Shown here: in pieces, positions 7,307 through 15,793 of the stretch
Layout of the letters: every line of letters starts with the position of its first letter
Numbering within the stretch: the stretch's first letter is position 1
DNA from: Nitrospirota bacterium
Lineage (GTDB): Bacteria; Nitrospirota; Thermodesulfovibrionia; Thermodesulfovibrionales; UBA6898
Direction: 5' to 3'
Length of the DNA: 55,076 nt
NCBI GenBank assembly: GCA_024275975.1
Contig: JAJRYC010000002.1
Coordinates: forward strand, 1-55,076
Translations under genes and position numbers: made by a program
The notes under the pieces: generated by a model
The model's input: only the letters and a program-made list of their open reading frames with translations
Told to the model about the DNA's origin: nothing
Databases searched by the model: none

Positions 7307-8509
7307 CTACTCCATGCCTGAAAATTTACCTTCAAGCGCCCGGAGATATCCTTCCATGATTTCATCAATAGGTATCTCTATTATTTCGATGCCAAGGTTC
7401 TCCGCGAGCTGAAACGCATCCTCCCTGCTCTCCCTTGAAGTATACGAGGAAGGCATAAAAAGACCTTTGACATTATCCCTTCCGATCGCGTCAACGGCTA
7501 TCACAGCAACAAGTGAGGAATCGATTCCCCCGCTTAACCCGATCACCACCGATCTGAAGTCGTTTTTTCGGACATAGTCTGACGTACCGAGTGAAATCGC
7601 CCCGTAATATTCTTCTTCCTTCCTCATCAAAGGCTCAACAATCATTTGTTTTAACGGTTTCCTGCCAGGCTTTTTTTGTGCTGGTATCCAAACCATCTCG
7701 ACGGCACCAGCCTTTTTCGGCGGTTTTAATGCTTTTGCCGGGTCCCTCTTTTTCCTGAGGCTCCTCACCGGCTCCAGGTCAAGATCCACAATCATCAAGT
7801 CCTCCTGAAACTGTTTTCCCCTGGCCAGAATACGGCCACTCTGAGTAACAATCATGCTGAAGCCGTCAAATACCAGTTCATCCTGACCGCCGACAGCATT
7901 AAGATACGCTATTATAACGTCATTTTCCACCGACCTTTCAGCCAGAATTCTCTCTCTTTTTTCGGGCTTGCCGCTCTCATACGGAGACGCATTGATATTT
8001 ATGACCACTTCCGCGCCGGCAAGCGACTGTATTCGCGCGGGGCCATCTCCGTACCAGATATCCTCGCATATGTTTATCCCGAACTTGGTCCCGTTCAGGC
8101 TGTAGACAGGGAATCTCTTCGCCGCCAGGAAGTATCTGAATTCATCAAACACCCCATAATTAGGCAGAAATATCTTATGATACACATCTACGATCCTACC
8201 TTCGGAGATTACGGCCGCAGCATTGTATATCCCCTTATTCTTATGGGAATCCACAAATCCTACTATGGCTGTAATTCCATTGGTATGTCGGCCTATATCT
8301 TCTATCGCGGCAAGATTATCCGCTATAAACCGGGGCTTAAGCAGCAGATCTTCCGGAGGATAACCCGTCACCGCGAGTTCGGGAAAAACAACTATATCGG
8401 CCTTATGCCCCACGGCCCTTTTTACATGATCAATAATCTTTCTGGAATTCCCATTGATATCTCCCACAATAGAATTTATCTGGGCAAGCGCAAGCCTTAA
8501 AAATCTCAT
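7307..8509 (-). CDS. nadE: NAD synthetase, glutaminase and ATP-binding part (interrupted)
   Basis: Glutamine-dependent NAD+ synthetase, which amidates nicotinate adenine dinucleotide in the last step of NAD synthesis. Residues 1-270 form a nitrilase-type glutaminase with the expected Glu-Lys-Cys triad at E44 (VFPELAVTGYPPEDLL), K112 (HKIFLPNYG) and C148 (GINICEDIWYGD). From about residue 320 comes the N-type ATP pyrophosphatase loop LSGGIDSS. The frame stops at an amber codon (7307-7309) after KFSGME, and homology continues directly afterwards in the same frame. The uninterrupted gene would encode about 578 aa, a normal length. This enzyme is usually essential, so the stop is notable. Confidence 0.94.
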   Translation of the reverse strand: MRFLRLALAQINSIVGDINGNSRKIIDHVKRAVGHKADIVVFPELAVTGYPPEDLLLKPRFIADNLAAIEDIGRHTNGITAIVGFVDSHKNKGIYNAAAVISEGRIVDVYHKIFLPNYGVFDEFRYFLAAKRFPVYSLNGTKFGINICEDIWYGDGPARIQSLAGAEVVININASPYESGKPEKRERILAERSVENDVIIAYLNAVGGQDELVFDGFSMIVTQSGRILARGKQFQEDLMIVDLDLEPVRSLRKKRDPAKALKPPKKAGAVEMVWIPAQKKPGRKPLKQMIVEPLMRKEEEYYGAISLGTSDYVRKNDFRSVVIGLSGGIDSSLVAVIAVDAIGRDNVKGLFMPSSYTSRESREDAFQLAENLGIEIIEIPIDEIMEGYLRALEGKFSGME

Positions 8510-8745
8510 CTGAATCCGCCTTTTAACATGAATAAATGATAAGGCAAAGCGCTATATTTGTAAAGCAACCGGGCTCTTTCAGCGCTTCACAACTTAGTTG
8601 CCGCTCCCGGCCGGCTCATCACAGAGGACAACCCCTGCTTTCCGCCAATTTTGAGCAAAAAATCGATTATTGTAATACATTTTTGTAGCTAGTTTCATTT
8701 TTGTATGCGCATAAAAGCAATTTTCCCTTTGAATTCAAGGAGTTT
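8510..8745. other. nadE / Fis-like divergent spacer
   Basis: A 236-bp divergent spacer. I see AT-rich stretches (8650-8705) that could hold a promoter for the plus-strand nitrogen island, but no hexamer pair good enough to call. No RNA gene was found. Confidence 0.4.
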
Positions 8746-8979
8746 ATGCTGGCATGGTTCTGGCAAACATATAAATGGGAAAAACGGATGAGATTTCTTA
8801 AACAGAAGATAAAAGAACTTGAGACGAATGAGATAATCAGGGCACTCGAAGAGTCCGAATGGATTATGGCGAGGGCGGCAAGAAAACTCGGAATAACCGA
8901 AAGAATGATCGGATATAAGATCAGAAAATACGGAATAAAAAAGGAGGTGATAAAAGGCGCCGAACGCATCAGATGGTAG
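8746..8979 (+). CDS. Small Fis-type helix-turn-helix protein (NifA-tail-like)
   Basis: A 77-aa protein whose C-terminal 45 residues form a Fis-type DNA-binding helix-turn-helix (NEIIRALEESEWIMARAARK, then LGITERMIGYKIRKYGI). This is very close to the C-terminal domain of NifA and related sigma-54 activators. There is no AAA+ or sensor domain, so it cannot activate sigma-54 by itself. It heads the TorF-amt-glnK group, suggesting a nitrogen-related DNA-binding role. AAGGAG stands three bases before the ATG at 8746. A second candidate start at 8788 would leave only the helix-turn-helix and would lie behind a -24/-12-like sequence at 8750-8765. Longer readings from 8701 need TTG and lack a ribosome site. 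Confidence 0.7.
   Translation: MLAWFWQTYKWEKRMRFLKQKIKELETNEIIRALEESEWIMARAARKLGITERMIGYKIRKYGIKKEVIKGAERIRW
8750..8765 (+). promoter_or_regulatory. Possible sigma-54 -24/-12 element
   Basis: TGGCATG, four bases, then TGGCA. The GG and GC dinucleotides are exactly ten bases apart, and the -24 box fits the consensus fully while the -12 box has TGGC in place of TTGC. It would start transcription near 8776, upstream of the alternative start at 8788, but it lies inside the frame that begins at 8746. The neighbours (NifA-like helix-turn-helix, amt, glnK) are classical sigma-54 targets. Confidence 0.3.
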
Positions 8980-9070
8980 GCTGGCACGGGAAGTCCGGTC
9001 GCAAAAGGTTTTATGCATCTATTCAGGTAAAAAAGCATGGTATCACATAAAAAAATAAACGGAGGTAAAC

Positions 9071-9805
9071 ATGAAGACTTTAAAAATTGCAGTTATCGCC
9101 TTAATCCTGAGTTTCGGTATTTCGACCGCCAAGGTTTACGCGGACGAATCGGCAGTTTCGGGTAGCGCATCGGTGGATGTCATGAGCAACTATGTATGGA
9201 GGGGGTTCAAGCTGAGCAACAGCTATGTGATTCAGCCTTCCGTTGGAATAACCTATGGCAGCTTCGGCGTCAATCTCTGGTCCAACTATGATGGCGACTA
9301 CAATAACCGTGGAGAACTCACGGAGACTGACCTCACGCTGAACTACACATTTTCAATTGATGAAATCAGCCTTGACGCCGGTTACATCTACTATGGCCTT
9401 GAAGGCATTGACGATACACAGGAAATTTATCTTTCCGCTGGTTATGATACCATGCTCAGCCCTGCAATCACTATTTATTACGACATAGAAGAAGGTGATG
9501 GCGCATTTATAACTGCGTCAATAGGACACGACCTTGAACTCGCCAATGATATAACCCTCAGTCTCGGCGCGTCAGCGAGTTATAACATGGAGAGCGATTA
9601 CAGCGTGGGCGATTACAATGCTTTCCATAACGGCGACCTGGCGGCATCCATGAGCATCCCTCTCGGAACAAACATCACTGTCGGCCCGATGATCGCCTAT
9701 TCCTTTCCTTTGAGCGCTGACGCTAAAGATGCGATGGAGGCTGTAAGTGACGACGGTGACAAGTATATTTTATACGGCGGAGTGAACCTGTCTCTCAGCT
9801 TCTAA
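9071..9805 (+). CDS. TorF-family putative porin
   Basis: A 244-aa outer-membrane beta-barrel protein. Residues 1-24 are a signal peptide (ending KVYADES). The mature start GSASVDVMSNYVWRGFKLSN matches the TIGR02001/TorF family, and the rest is alternating beta strands ending in an aromatic residue (NLSLSF), as barrel proteins do. GGAGG lies six bases before the ATG. Members of this family often neighbour ammonium transporters and PII genes. A role in letting nitrogen compounds cross the outer membrane is inferred only from that context. Confidence 0.85.
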   Translation: MKTLKIAVIALILSFGISTAKVYADESAVSGSASVDVMSNYVWRGFKLSNSYVIQPSVGITYGSFGVNLWSNYDGDYNNRGELTETDLTLNYTFSIDEISLDAGYIYYGLEGIDDTQEIYLSAGYDTMLSPAITIYYDIEEGDGAFITASIGHDLELANDITLSLGASASYNMESDYSVGDYNAFHNGDLAASMSIPLGTNITVGPMIAYSFPLSADAKDAMEAVSDDGDKYILYGGVNLSLSF

Positions 9806-9830
9806 TTAAGGGGATTTGAAGGAGGAAAGA

Positions 9831-10448
9831 ATGAAGAAAATTATCCTGTTAACAACATTATTCCTGTTGTCACTGGGCTCCATGGTTTTTGCCGGAGAAG
9901 AAGGCGCTGTTGCGCCGGTCGCGTCAATAGGTTTGACCGCCAGTAACATCTGGATGATGGTCGCAACATTTCTGGTGTTTATCATGCACCTCGGGTTTGC
10001 TTCCCTTGAAGCAGGCCTGACACGCTCGAAAAACACAGTAAATATTCTATTTAAGAATACACTGATCCCGGCCATAGGCCTGTTGACCTATGCCTATTTC
10101 GGGTTTAACCTCATGTATCCGGGAGAGTTCAACGGCTTCCTTGGTTCTGCCGGTTTCGGACTGCCGTTCCCGACAGTAGCGGGCGGATTCCTGGATCTGG
10201 GCTACAACGAAGGCTACACCTACTGGACTGACTTTCTTTTCCAGGGGATGTTTGCCGCTACAGCTGCAACTATCGTCTCCGGTGCGGTCGCCGAAAGGAT
10301 CAAGCTGAGTTCGTTCCTTGTCTTCTCGGTAATTTTTGTAGGGCTTGTCTACCCTATAGTCGGCTCGTGGAAATGGGGCGGCGGATGGCTGGACAATCTG
10401 GGCTTCTATGATTTCGCCGGCTCAACATTAGTCCATTCTGTAGGCTGA
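9831..10448 (+). CDS. amt: Ammonium transporter, N-terminal part (in-frame TGA)
   Basis: Amt/Mep/Rh-family inner-membrane ammonium channel. It starts at ATG 9831 behind AAGGAGG, and residues 1-20 or so are a signal peptide (MKKIILLTTLFLLSLGSMVF). The first membrane helices follow, with the typical GFASLEAGLTRSKNTVNILF. The frame ends at TGA 10446-10448 directly after STLVHSVG, which contains the first of the two pore histidines. The family reads HSVGGW here, so TGA occupies a glycine position (GGA to TGA is one change). Coding continues in the same frame with WGALVGALLLGARKGKF. Uninterrupted length is about 442 aa. Confidence 0.93.
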   Translation: MKKIILLTTLFLLSLGSMVFAGEEGAVAPVASIGLTASNIWMMVATFLVFIMHLGFASLEAGLTRSKNTVNILFKNTLIPAIGLLTYAYFGFNLMYPGEFNGFLGSAGFGLPFPTVAGGFLDLGYNEGYTYWTDFLFQGMFAATAATIVSGAVAERIKLSSFLVFSVIFVGLVYPIVGSWKWGGGWLDNLGFYDFAGSTLVHSVG

Positions 10449-10535
10449 TGGGGCGCCCTTGTCGGCGCTCTGCTATTAGGCGCCCGTAAGGGGAAATTTG
10501 TCGGGGGACAGATCAGACCTATCCCCGGCCACAGC

Positions 10536-11159
10536 ATGCCGCTGGCAACAATCGGCGTCTTCCTGCTTTGGCTCGGATGGTTCGGGTTTAATGGTGGCTC
10601 TGTACTGAGCGCGGACCCGGCATTGGTTTCCCTGACGCTGATGACCACCTGCATAGCCGCTTCGGCGGGGATTATCGGCGCAATGATGGCTTCATGGGGG
10701 ATCTCGAAAAAACCTGACCTCTCAATGGTACTGAACGGCTGTCTCGCCGGTCTGGTGGGAATCACCGCAGGCGCGGACCAGATGGGACTGGGGTCCGCAA
10801 CCCTGATCGGATTGATCGCGGGAGTCCTGGTCGTACTATCGGTCATGTTTATAGATAAGATACGAATTGACGACCCGGTCGGAGCAATCTCCGTCCATCT
10901 GGTATGCGGAATCTGGGGCACCCTGGCGGTCGGTATCTTCGGCGCAATGGCTGGAGCAGAACAGTTCTGGGCCCAGCTGACAGGGGTAGCGGCCTATGGT
11001 GCCGCAACGGCCATCTCCGCCCTTGTTATTTTCTCTGTAATAAAAGCCCTCATGGGTCTGCGTGTATCAGAAGAGGAAGAAATGGGAGGACTTGACGTCG
11101 GAGAACACGGACTCGAGGCATATCCGGACTTCCAGGTACATCCGAGCGCTAGATCATAA
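10536..11159 (+). CDS. amt: Ammonium transporter, C-terminal part
   Basis: Second half of the ammonium transporter, in the same frame as the first half. Homology resumes at 10449, right after the TGA. The first ATG in frame is at 10536, inside the protein (HSMPLATIGVFLLWLGWFGF) and without a ribosome binding site, so it is unlikely to be a real start. It carries the second pore histidine in DDPVGAISVHLVCGIWGTLA and a cytoplasmic C-terminal tail (GLDVGEHGLEAYPDF), the region that PII proteins contact in AmtB. glnK follows 110 bp later. Confidence 0.9.
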   Translation: MPLATIGVFLLWLGWFGFNGGSVLSADPALVSLTLMTTCIAASAGIIGAMMASWGISKKPDLSMVLNGCLAGLVGITAGADQMGLGSATLIGLIAGVLVVLSVMFIDKIRIDDPVGAISVHLVCGIWGTLAVGIFGAMAGAEQFWAQLTGVAAYGAATAISALVIFSVIKALMGLRVSEEEEMGGLDVGEHGLEAYPDFQVHPSARS

Positions 11160-11173
11160 ATCAGGGTCTGTTG

Positions 11174-11207
11174 CACAAACCGGCCCGGTTTACCGGTGAG
11201 GTTTGTG
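11174..11207 (+). promoter_or_regulatory. Hairpin between amt and glnK
   Basis: CACAAACC at 11174-11181 pairs with GGTTTGTG at 11200-11207. A second small stem (ACCGG/CCGGT) is possible in the loop. It follows the amt stop by 14 bp and has no T-run, so it is more likely a processing or attenuation structure between the two genes than a full terminator. Confidence 0.4.
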
Positions 11208-11245
11208 TGGCAGACTTGGCAATACCCACAAAAATCCGATATTAA

Positions 11246-11608
<363 letters not shown>

Positions 11609-11658
11609 AACAGATTAATCCGCATGCTGAAGTATCGGCACCGGATAGTAGAGATAGC

Positions 11659-11698
11659 CGGCCCCTCCAATTGTAACAAAGGAGGGGCCGACCCCCTT
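11659..11698. terminator. Bidirectional terminator between glnK and rmuC
   Basis: A perfect 10-bp GC-rich stem, CGGCCCCTCC at 11659-11668 and GGAGGGGCCG at 11681-11690, with a 12-nt loop. It is located 50 bp after glnK and just before the stop of convergent rmuC. The T-tract is weak on both sides. Confidence 0.75.
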
Positions 11699-13056
11699 CA
11701 GTCTTTTTCCACGTCGGAATCCGGAACGGCCAGGTTTCTGGGCGACAGGTCCATCTTTTCAATTACAGGAATCTCGTCAGCGCCGGTAACACCCAAATCC
11801 CTGAATTTTCTGACTGTGGGCAGGATCCGGGACTCTATCGAACCGGTTGTTTTGTTATAGGCATTCATGGCCTTCCCGAGTGAATATCCTATGTCCGTGT
11901 AATGTTGAGCAAAGACTTTCATCCTGTCATACAATTGACGGCCCATTTCACTGATCACCTGCGCGTTCCGGGTAATATGCTCCTGCCGCCATCCATAAGC
12001 TATGGCCCTGAGCAGGGCGATAAAAGTAGTCGGAGTGGCGATAATCACGCGTTTCCGTATGCCGTCTTCGACAAGGGTATCGTCCATATCAAGCGCCGCG
12101 CTGAAAAAAGATTCTCCGGGGATAAACAGAATAACAAATTCAGGAGACCGTTCAAATTGGCTCCAGTATTCTTTTGACGCAAGCTTGTTCATATGGGACC
12201 GCACCTGCTGAGCGTGTTTCTCCATCCCGGTCTTTCTCTCATCATCCGATGAAGCGGCGATCGCGTCCAGATACGCCTGAAGCGATACCTTTGAATCAAC
12301 CACAATCTCCCTTTCCATCGGAAGACGCACGATCATGTCCGGCCTTATCCTGCCCTTTTCCGTATTAACGGACTGCTGCTCCGTAAAATCACAGTGAACG
12401 GACATCCCGGATAGTTCCGCCACCCTTCTTAACTGCATTTCTCCCCATCTGCCGCGCACCTGAGGTTTTCTGAGCGCCGTGACAAGGTTGCTCGTCTCCT
12501 TCTGCAGTGTCTTATGGGTAGATGCCAGTGACCGTAACTGCTCCTCCAGACTCCCGTAAGCCTTATGCCTGCTTTCTTCCATCGTTCTGACCTGCTGATC
12601 ATATCTTTTCAGCATCTCGGCCAACGGTTTTATCATTCCATCCATCGCGGCCCGGTGTTCCCCGAGTTTCCCCTTTGTATCGGCCACGACCTTTCCGAGA
12701 TGCTCGGAGGCCAGCCTGAGAAAATCCTCACTGCTGCTTTTAAGCGCTGCGGATGACAGGGCATTGAATGTATCGGTCATCTCTTTCTTCAACGCATCGA
12801 TAAGCAACTTCTGCTCATCAAAACTCTTTTCAGCGGCTTCGAGTCTGGTAAGAGCTTCGACTTTTGACTGCCTCGCATCATTCAATTCATCCCTTATCCG
12901 GCTAATCTCTGAATCCTTTTGCTGGACCTGCTGCCGCAGCTCATTATTCACCGCCTCAAAACTCCGGGACCTTCCCTCGAGTTCCGATATCTGCCTGGAA
13001 TATGTCCGCCGAAGACGGGCATTTGACAGAGTCCAGGCGGACAGGCCGCTGATCAC
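11698..13056 (-). CDS. rmuC: RmuC-family DNA recombination protein
   Basis: A RmuC-like protein (452 aa as read from GTG 13056). In E. coli RmuC limits recombination at inverted repeats, and it has a nuclease-like fold. Residues about 15-130 are a long coiled coil (RSRSFEAVNNELRQQVQQKD), followed by the RmuC domain with GRWGEMQLRRVAELSGM, RPDMIVRLP and VVDSKVSLQAYLDAI. The GTG start cuts off a membrane anchor: the same frame continues upstream to about 13095 with a hydrophobic run (ESIIYIIIAVVISGLSAW). The true start is therefore probably an unusual codon near 13085-13098, behind AAAGGGG. The membrane-tethered form is usual for this family. Confidence 0.9.
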   Translation of the reverse strand: MISGLSAWTLSNARLRRTYSRQISELEGRSRSFEAVNNELRQQVQQKDSEISRIRDELNDARQSKVEALTRLEAAEKSFDEQKLLIDALKKEMTDTFNALSSAALKSSSEDFLRLASEHLGKVVADTKGKLGEHRAAMDGMIKPLAEMLKRYDQQVRTMEESRHKAYGSLEEQLRSLASTHKTLQKETSNLVTALRKPQVRGRWGEMQLRRVAELSGMSVHCDFTEQQSVNTEKGRIRPDMIVRLPMEREIVVDSKVSLQAYLDAIAASSDDERKTGMEKHAQQVRSHMNKLASKEYWSQFERSPEFVILFIPGESFFSAALDMDDTLVEDGIRKRVIIATPTTFIALLRAIAYGWRQEHITRNAQVISEMGRQLYDRMKVFAQHYTDIGYSLGKAMNAYNKTTGSIESRILPTVRKFRDLGVTGADEIPVIEKMDLSPRNLAVPDSDVEKD

Positions 13057-13182
13057 GACAGCGATAATTATATATATTATTGATTCCAGATCAATCCCCT
13101 TTGATTAAAGACCTTGATTCCCCCACGCTCAGCCACTGCTTTTTCAACCCCGGTGTTGCATGAAATTCTTAACAAGTGCGGG

Positions 13183-14067
13183 TTAATTCATTATTTCAGT
13201 GCCTATGCCCTCTTTTGTGAAGAGTTCAAGAAGCAGGCAGTGAGGGACTCTGCCGTCCACTATATGTGTCTTGCCGGCCCCGCCTGAAAGGGCGTTCAGA
13301 CATGCCTGTACTTTAGGAAGCATTCCCCCTGTAATTACATTCTCTTTTATAAGTTTAGTTATCTGCCTCTTTTTCAGAGTGGAGATTACCCTGTCATTCT
13401 CATCGAGTATTCCCGGGACATCCGTTAGCAGGATCAGCTTTTCGGCCTTTAATGCCGAGGCTATCGCCGACGCGACATAGTCGGCGTTAATGTTTAACGT
13501 CACGCCTTCGGGACTGACCCCTATAGGAGCGATTACCGGGATAAACCCGCCCTTCTCCAGTGTATCGATTATACCGGGCTCGATAGACTTCACCTCACCC
13601 ACAAGCCCGAGGTCTATTATCTCGTCGGTCCCTGTTTCCGGAGTAAGTTTTTTTATTGTCTTCTTGTTCGCGTTTATCAGGCCACCGTCTTTTCCGCTGA
13701 GACCGACCGATCTTCCGCCATGACGGTTTATAAGAGAGACGATCTCTTTGTTTACGAGGCCGCCAAGGACCATCTCGACTATATCCATGGTCTCGCGGTC
13801 GGTGACCCTCTGTCCCTGAATAAATTCGGGTTTTTTCCCCATCTTGCCCATGATGGTCGATATTTTAGGCCCTCCGCCATGGACTATCACGGTGCGAATC
13901 CCGACAAAATTCAGCATAACAACATCCATGGCGAATGATTCTTTAAGGATGTCCTTTGTCTGGGCCGCGCCGCCGTATTTTATTACGAATGTCCTGCCAT
14001 AAAATTTCCTGATATAAGGCAAAGCATCAATCAGTATTTCGGCTTTTCTGATTATATCTTCCATCAT
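13183..14067 (-). CDS. argB: Acetylglutamate kinase
   Basis: N-acetyl-L-glutamate 5-phosphotransferase, the second step of arginine synthesis, of the amino-acid kinase fold. The 294-aa protein has FVIKYGGAAQ near the N-terminus (phosphate binding), VHGGGPKISTIMGKMG, the nucleotide site GVTLNINADYVASAIA, and a C-terminal GGMLPKVQACLNAL. That last motif, together with the N-terminal helix (EILIDALPYIRKFYGRTF), is typical of arginine-sensitive enzymes. AGAGG lies upstream of the first of two ATGs. It lies downstream of the hslVU/crcB group on the same strand with about a 108-bp gap. Confidence 0.96.
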   Translation of the reverse strand: MMEDIIRKAEILIDALPYIRKFYGRTFVIKYGGAAQTKDILKESFAMDVVMLNFVGIRTVIVHGGGPKISTIMGKMGKKPEFIQGQRVTDRETMDIVEMVLGGLVNKEIVSLINRHGGRSVGLSGKDGGLINANKKTIKKLTPETGTDEIIDLGLVGEVKSIEPGIIDTLEKGGFIPVIAPIGVSPEGVTLNINADYVASAIASALKAEKLILLTDVPGILDENDRVISTLKKRQITKLIKENVITGGMLPKVQACLNALSGGAGKTHIVDGRVPHCLLLELFTKEGIGTEIMN

Positions 14068-14175
14068 CTTTTCCTCTCAAAACAGGGAATAACCATTAAC
14101 TTGCCGTTTTCAATCATCATCCCAGCCAATCATATCTCCCTGACAGCACTTAAACCTCCGATTTAACGCTATTTT

Positions 14176-14520
14176 TCAGCTTTTCTCTTCTATTCCGCAG
14201 CACTTGACAACAATCGTATCACTAATTTCCACAAGTCCCTTTTCAACTATTTCCGTAACATAAGGCAGGACATCGCTGATGATTTCATCAGAATCCACCA
14301 CTTCTACTTTGACGGGAAGATTCATGGAAAGCTCAATCATCTTTGATGTATGAAATATGCCATCGTTTCCATAACCCGCCACACCCCTGAAGACGCTCAC
14401 GCCGGCTATCTTTCTCTTGTAGAACATGTTCATCAATACCTCATAAACAGGCTTGCCTCCATGTTTATCGGTTTCGTCCACATATATTGTAAGCTTTTTG
14501 GCTGGTCCTTTGGTCACCAT
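14176..14520 (-). CDS. DUF190 protein linked to fluoride channel
   Basis: A 114-aa soluble protein of the DUF190 family, a PII-like ferredoxin fold (KLTIYVDETDKHGGKPVYEV, then VSVFRGVAGYGNDG). DUF190 genes commonly sit beside crcB, as here, ten bases after the crcB stop, and a supporting or regulatory role in fluoride efflux is inferred from that. AGGAG precedes the ATG. Function otherwise unknown. Confidence 0.85.
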   Translation of the reverse strand: MVTKGPAKKLTIYVDETDKHGGKPVYEVLMNMFYKRKIAGVSVFRGVAGYGNDGIFHTSKMIELSMNLPVKVEVVDSDEIISDVLPYVTEIVEKGLVEISDTIVVKCCGIEEKS

Positions 14521-14530
14521 AAATTATCTC

Positions 14531-14905
14531 CTATATCGCCCTCGCGATCATCTCTCCGATTTTTAATCCGACAAATCCCAGAAAAACACTCAGAAATATA
14601 TTCATCGTTGCAAGCAGAAACTCGCCGTCCTGCAACAGGCCGCCCGTCTCATATTCAAATGTGGAAAATGTAGTATATGATCCAACAAAACCTATTACCA
14701 GGAACAATCTCCACTGAGGGTTGACCATAAATTTCCCGACAAATAATGACATGATCAGTCCGATAAGGAAACTGCCACTTATGTTAACGGCAAATGTTCC
14801 GAACGGAAATATCCTTCCCCATTTCTGTCCTATCCATGTAGCGACCAGATACCGGGTGACCGCTCCCAGGAACCCGCCGGCACCGATAATAAGATAGTTT
14901 AACAT
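14531..14905 (-). CDS. crcB: CrcB/Fluc fluoride ion channel
   Basis: A small inner-membrane fluoride exporter that works as a dual-topology dimer. The 124-aa protein (ATG at 14905; a longer reading from 14938 adds a non-hydrophobic stretch) has four membrane helices. It also shows the family motifs GAGGFLGAVTRYL, PFGTFAVNISGSFLIG and GFVGSYTTFSTFEYE; the last is the pore-lining phenylalanine/serine-threonine region. I looked for a fluoride riboswitch upstream and did not find one. Confidence 0.94.
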   Translation of the reverse strand: MLNYLIIGAGGFLGAVTRYLVATWIGQKWGRIFPFGTFAVNISGSFLIGLIMSLFVGKFMVNPQWRLFLVIGFVGSYTTFSTFEYETGGLLQDGEFLLATMNIFLSVFLGFVGLKIGEMIARAI

Positions 14906-15095
14906 TTGTTCTTTCCCGTTATCATAAGTATCTTCCACTCCCCGGATATTTCAGATTGAGAACAGACATCATCAACATTGACAGAATTCAACCCCCAATA
15001 ATGCATTTCGGGTTAAAGGTGGTCCAGCAATCCACTATTGTTCCATGCCTGTTTTGTTCCGGATTCCGGAAGAATGTATTTTCACTCCAGCTGGG

Positions 15096-15776
15096 CTAAA
15101 GCTCAATCCCGGCCCTGACAACAAGTGTCCGGTAACCTTCGCGGCTCAGTTTTTCAGCTATCGAAATTGCGCTGTCAATCCCCGCGAAATTACCGATTCT
15201 GACTCTGAAATACATTCCCTTCGCGGTATCAAGCCTTCGGATATAGGCATTATTATATTCAAGATCAAGAGCCTTCTTCAGCCTGACGGCGTTCGCCCTT
15301 ACTGTAAAAGCCCCGACCTGTATTGCGAACGGTCCCGACCTGTCAACTATCTTTATCTTCACGCTCTTAACGTATGACCTGTCCCTTCCAACTGTCTCGA
15401 TCAGGACCCTGCCTGTTCCGGGACCGACCAGGCCGATCTTTTTTGCAACCCCGTATGACAGGTCTATATCTCTTCCCCTGATAAAAGGACCCCTGTCATT
15501 CACAACACATATAGCTGTTTTATTGTTGGATACGTTCGTGACCTTCAGTCTGGTACCGAAAACATAGACCTTATGAGCACATGTATCGGCATACATATCG
15601 AATATCTCACCCGAAGCCGTCGGTCTTCCATTGAATTTCGGACCATACCATGAGGCGACTGCGTAAGTCTTTTTATAATGGACTACAGGATATACTTCCT
15701 GTCTGCCGCGGCCTGTTGAACAGGAGGTCAGCATGATGAACAACGCTAAAAATAATAAATAATTTTTTCCGCGCAT
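15096..15776 (-). CDS. rlpA: RlpA-like lipoprotein with SPOR domain
   Basis: A 226-aa outer-membrane lipoprotein. Residues 1-19 are a lipoprotein signal ending in the lipobox LTSC, with lipidation at Cys19. Residues about 35-125 are a double-psi beta-barrel (AVASWYGPKFNGRPTASGE, then VVNDRGPFIRGRDIDLS). The SPOR domain at the C-terminus (PFAIQVGAFTVRANAVRLKK) binds denuded septal peptidoglycan. Characterised homologues are lytic transglycosylases that act at the septum. It follows hslU after 17 bp on the minus strand. Confidence 0.93.
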   Translation of the reverse strand: MRGKNYLLFLALFIMLTSCSTGRGRQEVYPVVHYKKTYAVASWYGPKFNGRPTASGEIFDMYADTCAHKVYVFGTRLKVTNVSNNKTAICVVNDRGPFIRGRDIDLSYGVAKKIGLVGPGTGRVLIETVGRDRSYVKSVKIKIVDRSGPFAIQVGAFTVRANAVRLKKALDLEYNNAYIRRLDTAKGMYFRVRIGNFAGIDSAISIAEKLSREGYRTLVVRAGIEL

Positions 15777-15793
15777 ATCGAAAAATTAAAAAC

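Noticed and set aside
8982-8999. TGGCACG followed by GGAAGTCC as a sigma-54 promoter for the TorF-like gene
   Set aside because: The -24 box is perfect but the -12 box (GTCC) fits poorly and the GG-to-GC spacing is not ten bases.
8667-9038. Minus-strand 123-aa frame over the Fis-like gene
   Set aside because: It is low-complexity and hydrophobic in an unnatural way, has no ribosome site, and overlaps a convincing helix-turn-helix gene on the plus strand.
14906-15060. A fluoride riboswitch upstream of crcB
   Set aside because: I searched the minus strand for the conserved pseudoknot elements and found none; the region has no matching fold.
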